From: Planctomycetota bacterium
Lineage (GTDB): Bacteria > Planctomycetota > Planctomycetia > Pirellulales > Lacipirellulaceae
Direction of reading: 5' to 3'
Assembly: GCA_013151315.1 (NCBI GenBank)
Contig: JAADIN010000155.1
Location: 1 to 11,447 of the forward strand
Length of the DNA: 11,447 nt
Shown: piece after piece, positions 7,073 through 11,447 of the stretch
How positions within the stretch are numbered: the first letter of the stretch is position 1
Layout of the letters: every line of letters begins with the position of its first letter
Position numbers and translations under genes: made by a program
Notes under the pieces: generated by a model
What the model was told of the DNA's origin: nothing
What the model saw: only the letters and a program-made list of their open reading frames with translations
Database searches by the model: none

Positions 7073-7113
7073 ACTTCGCCACACAAGATTAGCCGGTGAA
7101 GTCGAGTAGTTTT
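7073..7113 (+). terminator. Possible terminator after the EF-G paralogue
   Basis: ACTTCGCC (7073-7080) can pair with GGTGAAGT (7095-7102), an 8-bp stem with one G-U pair and a 14-base loop, six bases past the stop codon. A short T-run (TTTT, 7110-7113) follows after a gap of seven bases. The long loop and displaced T-run make it a weak candidate. Confidence 0.3.
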
Positions 7114-7260
7114 CAGTAGGGTGTTAAAGACGTATTTTCCCAGGAATACTCGAATTCAGGAGTTTTTTTCGAGGCCCGCCTCAGCGAAAGCTATGTTTGT
7201 GCAAGGTTGCCTCCGATGACACCGCCTGGGTTCTGCATTTTCGTTGCGAAAGGTCTCGTT

Positions 7261-7608
7261 ATGTCTACTTCACCGTCTTGCCCTGCTTCCCAGTCTTGGA
7301 AATCGCTTTTTGCAGATTGGCCGGCCGACTTGCCGCGACGGGGGGTGATTCTCTCGACCCTCAACGAGATCATGCCGTTCACCAATTTTTGGTTGCGGGA
7401 TGAGATGGTGATGCTCGAGCGAAAGAATCCCGACACTTCGGGATCCCGATACATTCTGATGAGCTATGCAGGTATCGATTCAGTGCGATTTATCGATCCG
7501 TTGTCGGATCAGGTGATTGTCTCGGCCGGTTTTTCGACCGGTGTGGTGAAGCGAGTAAAACAGCCTGCCGGCAAATCGCAGGTGGCGAGGGCTTCCTCGA
7601 CGACTTGA
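7261..7608 (+). CDS. Small conserved-looking planctomycete protein of unknown function
   Basis: Starting at the ATG at 7261 this gives 115 residues; AAAGGT (7249-7254 region) just upstream is a plausible ribosome binding site, and the ORF upstream to 7207 adds a Pro/Cys-rich stretch that looks non-coding. The body has WKSLFADWPADLPRRGV, then ILSTLNEIMPF, MLERKNPDTSGSRYILM and IDSVRFIDP. From memory this pattern (short N-terminal helix, RRGV, 'ER..PD..G.R', then hydrophobic strands) recurs as a small uncharacterised protein in planctomycetes; I cannot name a function. No signal peptide, membrane segment or catalytic motif is visible; a small cytoplasmic beta-rich protein is likely. The conserved part appears to end near SAGF (about residue 92). 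The remaining residues are read across the complement of the transposase relic at 7553-7788, so the C-terminus may be a replacement acquired from it. Confidence 0.7.
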   Translation: MSTSPSCPASQSWKSLFADWPADLPRRGVILSTLNEIMPFTNFWLRDEMVMLERKNPDTSGSRYILMSYAGIDSVRFIDPLSDQVIVSAGFSTGVVKRVKQPAGKSQVARASSTT

Positions 7609-7788
7609 GGTTTGCCTCTGCCTCGGGTTTAAGGTAATTTTTTCCGGCTTGCCATTCTTCATCGACTTCGGCGAGCACGGCGCTGACGAGTCTCAGGAAA
7701 GATGCTTCGTTGGGAAAAGGGTCGCGACACGTGTGCGTCGCTTGATCTCTTTGTTGAGTCGTTCAATGTGCCAATCATAACACCTCCT
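7553..7788 (-). pseudogene. C-terminal fragment of an IS256-family transposase, frameshifted
   Basis: Reading the minus strand from about 7788, one frame gives WHIERLNKEIKRRTRVATLF. After an apparent loss of one base in the C-run at 7712-7714, the next frame continues NEASFLRLVSAVLAEV, then DEEWQAGKNYL. This is the diagnostic C-terminal end of IS256/Mutator-type DDE transposases (pattern 'ERLN.EIKRRTRV...FPNEAS.LRLV...EEW..G..YL'). The catalytic domain and N-terminus are absent: the frame is closed by stops just upstream of 7788, and nothing transposase-like is recognisable further on. The fragment is therefore an inactive remnant. Its tail (about AEANLKSSRKPSPPAICRQAV) overlaps, on the opposite strand, the last 55 or so bases of the small gene at 7261-7608. 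The ends are approximate and no terminal inverted repeats were identified. Confidence 0.8.
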
Positions 7789-8032
7789 AAGAAAGCACTT
7801 TCACGAGACTAGCATTGCTTGCTGTTCCAGTTATCGAATTTTTTTTCGGCGTAATCAGTTCCGTTGGGTAGGGTTGTGACCAGCCGCGTTGCGAGTTGCG
7901 AAGTCGACGTAGGCGGCCCAGTCCATCAGCGTCGGCATAGATTGCCCAGCGACCTCCTGCCTCCGTGACTTTGCACGAGGTCACCCACAGCCGACGCGTT
8001 GCCAACAGTGCAACGTTGCGAGGGGCTTTCAT
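7787..8032 (-). CDS. Doubtful 81-codon ORF next to the transposase relic
   Basis: An ORF with ATG at 8032-8030 on the minus strand, preceded by AGGAG (complement of about 8040-8044) at good spacing, encodes 81 residues rich in Arg (MKAPRNVALLATRRLWVTSC...). I do not recognise it. A second minus-strand frame over 7855-7926 also reads plausibly (MDWAAYVDFATRNAAGHN then a stop), so the stretch may be a decayed gene with frame errors rather than an intact one. Its stop codon abuts the transposase fragment. Together with that fragment it fills the otherwise gene-poor interval 7609-8134, in which I see nothing else of note. Confidence 0.2.
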   Translation of the reverse strand: MKAPRNVALLATRRLWVTSCKVTEAGGRWAIYADADGLGRLRRLRNSQRGWSQPYPTELITPKKNSITGTASNASLVKVLS

Positions 8033-8122
8033 AGAAGTTCTCCTGGCCGGCTCGAACAAGAAGTTTGCGAAAATTGGGTCCCTCGACTCTAATGGCCGCC
8101 ATATCCGCTTGTGTGCAAACCA

Positions 8123-8127
8123 AGGAG
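8123..8127 (+). promoter_or_regulatory. Strong ribosome binding site fixing the DUF3500 gene start
   Basis: AGGAG within AAGGAGAT lies seven bases before the ATG at 8135. It decides for this start over the ATG at 8111, which is upstream of the site and would put an extra eight residues before the Tat motif. Confidence 0.75.
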
Positions 8128-8134
8128 ATACAAA

Positions 8135-9160
8135 ATGCGTTTTGAAGATTTCGAAATTGGCCGCCGCAAGTTTCTGGAAGTTGCCGGCAAGTCGGCCCTA
8201 GCCACTGGTGCAGCCGTATGCGTGCCCCCGCTGCATGCCCTCGCCCAACCCTCGGTCGGGGCCACTCGTCCTGAGTCGATGGTCAAGCAGCTTTTCGAGA
8301 CGCTTTCCCCAAAGCAGCGCGAGACGATTTGTTTCTCCTGGGATTTCCAAGACGCTGAGCGCGGCCTGCTACGCACGCGCGTTTCTAACAATTGGGACAT
8401 TACCGAAAAAACTATCAACAGCGGATTTTACACCCAAGATCAGCAGGCGATGATTCGCGCAATCTTCGAAGGCCTCTTCCAGCCCGAATGGCATGAGAAA
8501 ATCGACAAGCAGCTTTTCGACGATTCGGGCGGCTATGGGGAATCGAATAGCATCGCGATTTTCGGCGAACCGGGCAGCGACCAATTTGAGTTGGTCATGA
8601 CGGGTCGTCACATGACGATCCGCTGCGATGGCAACTCGGCCGAGCACGTGGCATTCGGCGGCCCGATTTTCTACGGCCACGCGGGCGAAGGCTTTGATGA
8701 AGAGCCCGACCACCCGGGCAACGTTTTTTGGGGCCAAGGCCTCGAAGCCAACAAGTTGTACCAAGCGCTGGACGGGAAACAGCAAAAGTTGGCCCTGGTG
8801 AAGCAAGGTTTGCCGCATGAATCGCACGTGGCTTTCCAGGGAGCCGAAGGGTCGTTTCAGGGAATTCCGATCACCGAGCTCTCAGCCGACCAACGAGCGC
8901 GCGTCCAAGAGGTTCTCGGTAAACTCGTCGAACCGTATCGCCAGAATGATCGCGACGAAGTAATCTCTTGCCTCCAGGCCCAAGGCGGCCTGGATGCCTG
9001 CCATCTGGCGTTCTATCAAGAAGACGACCTTGGCGAAGACGGCGTCTGGGACAACTGGCGGCTCGAGGGCCCGTCGTTCGTGTGGCACTATCGCGGAGCG
9101 CCGCATGTGCATGTTTGGGTCAACGTGGCGTCCGATGCTTCGGTAAAGCTAAACACCTGA
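8135..9160 (+). CDS. Tat-exported DUF3500 family protein
   Basis: A 341-residue protein with a twin-arginine signal: GRRKFLEVAGKSALATGAA (Arg10-Arg11) followed by a hydrophobic stretch and a likely cleavage after LHALA (residue 37), so it is predicted to be exported folded. The mature part has features I associate with DUF3500: ETLSPKQRE-type helix near the start, a GRHMTIRCDG strand, HVAFGGPIFYGH, PGNVFWGQGLEANK, GIPITELSADQRARVQEVL, a GGLDACHLAFYQEDD segment, WDNWRLEGPSFVWHYRG, and PHVHVWV at the end. The many His, Asp and aromatic residues suggest a metal- or cofactor-binding extracytoplasmic protein, but the family's biochemical role is unknown to me. The start is set by the ribosome binding site at 8123-8127. 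It is convergent with glnD, the stop codons being 7 bp apart, with no room for separate terminators. A homologue in another family is unlikely given the continuous motif match. Confidence 0.85.
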   Translation: MRFEDFEIGRRKFLEVAGKSALATGAAVCVPPLHALAQPSVGATRPESMVKQLFETLSPKQRETICFSWDFQDAERGLLRTRVSNNWDITEKTINSGFYTQDQQAMIRAIFEGLFQPEWHEKIDKQLFDDSGGYGESNSIAIFGEPGSDQFELVMTGRHMTIRCDGNSAEHVAFGGPIFYGHAGEGFDEEPDHPGNVFWGQGLEANKLYQALDGKQQKLALVKQGLPHESHVAFQGAEGSFQGIPITELSADQRARVQEVLGKLVEPYRQNDRDEVISCLQAQGGLDACHLAFYQEDDLGEDGVWDNWRLEGPSFVWHYRGAPHVHVWVNVASDASVKLNT

Positions 9161-9167
9161 GAGTCTT

Positions 9168-11447
9168 TTACTCGCGGTCGATCACTTCCATCAACTGGTT
9201 ACTGAGCTCGTCTAACTGTGGCTGGTCGGTTATTTTTTTCCCCTCGCGGTCGGTCAAGTAAAACACGTCGACGACTTGGTCTAGCGAGGTCGCGATCTTG
9301 GCGTGGCGGATGATGGTCTCGAGGTCGTGGAGTTTTCGTGCTAACAGATAGAGCAGGCCTTTTCGGTCGAACGTAAAGACTTCGATGATCGTAAAGTTGG
9401 CAGACAGCCGGTTGTCGATGCGCACCTCGTTGGGCAAGGCAGAAAGCTGAATTTTTGCTTCGGCGGCTTCTTCTCCCCAGACATTTCGAAACTGGGGCGG
9501 CTCGTCCGTGGCGATCGAGTCCACCAGCAAGCGGCACAACGCTTCCTGGCGTTCGGCAGGCGTACTCTCTCGGTCAAGCAAATCGGCGACCTGATAGCGA
9601 AGCATCAACAGGTTGTCGTCCAGCACATCGGTCGACGCGGCGAGGATTTGCATCCCTTGGCTCGACAGGGCCCCTGCCATGCCAGAAAAAACCCCCCGAC
9701 CGACGCCCTGGTCGACTCCCGCGGTGAATTGCAGGGTCTTTGTCTCGGGTTGTGCTGTACAGGTGACATGGGCAGCCGATTCTTCCAGATTGTGAAAACG
9801 GCGCAGCAAACCGAGCACGTCTTCGACGTCGCTCGCAGCCAAATACGCCGCCGACAAGACTGCGAGCTGTTTTTTGAACCAGTCGTCGGCGCGCTCCTCG
9901 GGAGTCAAGTGCTGCAAAATTTCGTGGCGGTGCGTTTCGAGTTTCGAATCGTAAGTCGAGGAGCCCCCTTTTTGCAGCAGTTTGGAAGAGCGTGCAAACA
10001 CATCGGCAAGCACGTCGATCTTCCAGTCGTTCAACACCCCCGGGCCGACCGCGTCGAGATCGGCGCAGCTCAGGACAAACAGCATTCGCAGTCGATCGGT
10101 GCTTCCGACGTCGTTCGCAAAATTGCTCAGTAGTTTTACATCGCTCGTATCGCGTCGGAATGCCAAATGCGACATGGTTAGATGTTGGTGGACCAGGAAA
10201 ACGACGTCGTCGGCCGTCTGCGAGTCGAGCCCCAGCATGGCTGTGGTTTTTTCCGCAATTCGCTTGCCGACTTCGCTGTGGTCTTCCTCGTAGCCTTTGC
10301 CCAAGTCGTGGAGCAACAGGGCAAGGTGCAGAATTCGCTTGTCCTCGATGTCGCGGTATGCTTGGCCCAAGGCATCGGGCCGATCGGCAAAATCGGCCCC
10401 CTTGCGGACGGCTCGCAGGCTGTGTTCGTCGACCGTGTATTTGTGGTACTGATTGAATTGCAGCAGGAATCGCACATGCCGGAACGCAGGGATGATTTTT
10501 TCGAGATATCCGAGCTCGTGCAAGAGACGAACGATTTCGCCAACTTCTGCCGGCTTGGCCAGGAGGTCGTAAAATTGCGCCGCAACTTCCGAGGAGACCT
10601 GCTCGGGAAACTCCGGTGCGGCGAGCAGCAGAGCCGAAAACGTGCGATGATCGAGATGCTTTCCTTCGCGGGCAGACAGTTCCACGAGCCGAAGGACTTC
10701 TCGAATATCCTTCTTGAGCTTGGTCATGCCTTGGGGAGTCGCGCTCAAGTGACTTAGCCCGACGCGATAGTCGCCCGTAATATTTTTCCCTAGGACCGGA
10801 TCAAGAACTCGAGCAACACGCGACGCGACGTGGAAACTCGCATGGCGTCGCCGCACCATTTGCCATAGATGATTGGTGTATCGGAAGTAATCCCGCATGA
10901 AATGTTCGACGGGCAGGAGTCCCGCCCGTTGGCTGAGTCCCATCCAGTCAGCAATTCGCAGTTGCTCGGCCCGATCGAGCATGTCGCGCGAGGAGCCCGA
11001 GAAAAAGTGCATCTCGTTTCGCAGCCGCAGCAGAAACAGCCGGGCCGACAGCCAGCGACGATGATCCAATTTGGAAATTGCCCCCATCAGACGTAACCGA
11101 TCGGGATCCGACTCGCCATGCTCGACAAATCCTAACCACCCGAGCAAGTTCATGTCACGCAAGCCTCCCCGTGATCGCTTGACATGCGGTTCGAGCAGGT
11201 AGAGGGTCTGGCCATACTGATCGCGTTCGATCGTGCGCGCGTCGAGAAAGTTGCGACAAAGCGATTTGGCGTTTCGCCGAATCATTTTTTCAAAATTCGA
11301 GCGGAAAGTTTCAAGCAGCGCTTGATTGCCGATGACCATGCGTGCGTCAATCAGCGAAGTGCAGATGATGACGTCCTCGCGAGCGAGCTGGACGGCCTCG
11401 CTGGCGGTGCGAACGCTATGTCCCAGTTGCAATCCGACATCAAAAAT
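9168..11447 (-). CDS. glnD: Bifunctional PII uridylyltransferase/uridylyl-removing enzyme GlnD, 5' end off right edge
   Basis: GlnD uridylylates PII proteins when glutamine is low and removes UMP when it is high, controlling nitrogen assimilation. The window holds 759 residues; the frame is open to the right edge (IFDVGLQLGHSVRT at the start), so roughly 130 residues are missing by comparison with the about 890-residue E. coli protein, including the nucleotidyltransferase GG...DxD active site. Visible, counting from the edge: the GlnD-typical LEPHVKRSRGGLRDMN (about 85-100); an HD phosphohydrolase domain with DEHSL (about 340-344) and LLLHDLGKGYEEDHSEVG, whose His-Asp pair is at 380-381 (nt 10305-10310), and HQHLTMSHLAFRRD; and two C-terminal ACT domains (about 570-645 and 683-755) that sense glutamine. 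A TTG at 11432 is merely an internal codon, not the start. No PII or ammonium-transporter gene lies in the window. Ends convergently with the DUF3500 gene. Confidence 0.95.
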   Translation of the reverse strand: MFDVGLQLGHSVRTASEAVQLAREDVIICTSLIDARMVIGNQALLETFRSNFEKMIRRNAKSLCRNFLDARTIERDQYGQTLYLLEPHVKRSRGGLRDMNLLGWLGFVEHGESDPDRLRLMGAISKLDHRRWLSARLFLLRLRNEMHFFSGSSRDMLDRAEQLRIADWMGLSQRAGLLPVEHFMRDYFRYTNHLWQMVRRRHASFHVASRVARVLDPVLGKNITGDYRVGLSHLSATPQGMTKLKKDIREVLRLVELSAREGKHLDHRTFSALLLAAPEFPEQVSSEVAAQFYDLLAKPAEVGEIVRLLHELGYLEKIIPAFRHVRFLLQFNQYHKYTVDEHSLRAVRKGADFADRPDALGQAYRDIEDKRILHLALLLHDLGKGYEEDHSEVGKRIAEKTTAMLGLDSQTADDVVFLVHQHLTMSHLAFRRDTSDVKLLSNFANDVGSTDRLRMLFVLSCADLDAVGPGVLNDWKIDVLADVFARSSKLLQKGGSSTYDSKLETHRHEILQHLTPEERADDWFKKQLAVLSAAYLAASDVEDVLGLLRRFHNLEESAAHVTCTAQPETKTLQFTAGVDQGVGRGVFSGMAGALSSQGMQILAASTDVLDDNLLMLRYQVADLLDRESTPAERQEALCRLLVDSIATDEPPQFRNVWGEEAAEAKIQLSALPNEVRIDNRLSANFTIIEVFTFDRKGLLYLLARKLHDLETIIRHAKIATSLDQVVDVFYLTDREGKKITDQPQLDELSNQLMEVIDRE

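Noticed and set aside
7068..7260. tRNA or other structured RNA gene after the EF-G paralogue
   Set aside because: No cloverleaf arms, CCA end or T-loop motif could be found; only weak hairpins.
7965..8201. Plus-strand 78-codon frame before the DUF3500 gene
   Set aside because: It overlaps the well-supported DUF3500 start and ribosome binding site in another frame and has no recognisable features.
9199..9795. Several open frames on both strands inside the glnD region
   Set aside because: They lie in other frames of a gene with continuous family motifs and show no recognisable domains; GC-rich codon use readily opens such frames.
1..11447. A novel defence, secretion or biosynthetic system
   Set aside because: All sizeable genes are recognisable housekeeping or isolated envelope genes without shared operon structure; the only accessory DNA is a transposase fragment and small repeats.

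Overview
The window looks like ordinary chromosomal DNA from a GC-rich bacterium, most likely a planctomycete of the Pirellulales type. This is inferred from the combination of an archaeal-type cofactor-independent phosphoglycerate mutase with an N-terminal extension, a divergent second elongation factor G, a Tat-exported DUF3500 protein, a short 'RRGV...NPD' protein of a kind I recall from planctomycetes, weak use of Shine-Dalgarno sites, and dispersed GC-rich palindromes between genes. The assignment is by eye and no search was run.

Layout. (1) 1-2243: two glycolytic genes are divergently transcribed. The 5' part of glucose-6-phosphate isomerase (pgi, minus strand) runs off the left edge. 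A 2,3-bisphosphoglycerate-independent phosphoglycerate mutase (plus strand) carries an apparent one-base frameshift near 1607. (2) 2244-2445: a spacer with a nested GC-rich palindrome. (3) 2446-3333: an outer-membrane or periplasmic lipoprotein with a coiled coil and an OmpA-type peptidoglycan-binding domain. (4) 3383-4931: hisH and hisA, two consecutive-step enzymes of histidine biosynthesis, separated by a 151-bp spacer with palindromic sequence and a possible promoter. hisF, the obligate partner of HisH, is not in the window. (5) 4977-7067: an EF-G paralogue with altered GTPase motifs and a Lys/His-rich insertion in domain IV. (6) 7068-8134: a low-density, scarred region with a small conserved-looking protein, a frameshifted C-terminal fragment of an IS256-type transposase on the minus strand that overlaps its 3' end, and a doubtful 81-codon ORF. 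(7) 8135-9160: a Tat-signal DUF3500 protein. (8) 9168-right edge, minus strand: most of glnD, the bifunctional uridylyltransferase/uridylyl-removing sensor of nitrogen status, ending 7 bp from the DUF3500 gene in a convergent arrangement.

The genes do not form one functional system. They are housekeeping genes (glycolysis, histidine synthesis, translation, nitrogen sensing, envelope) with one small patch of transposon debris. I looked for a novel system and do not see one. The points most worth a second look are the frameshift in the mutase gene, the unusual EF-G paralogue, the OmpA-domain residue change, and the IS256 relic that may have supplied the C-terminus of the small conserved protein.
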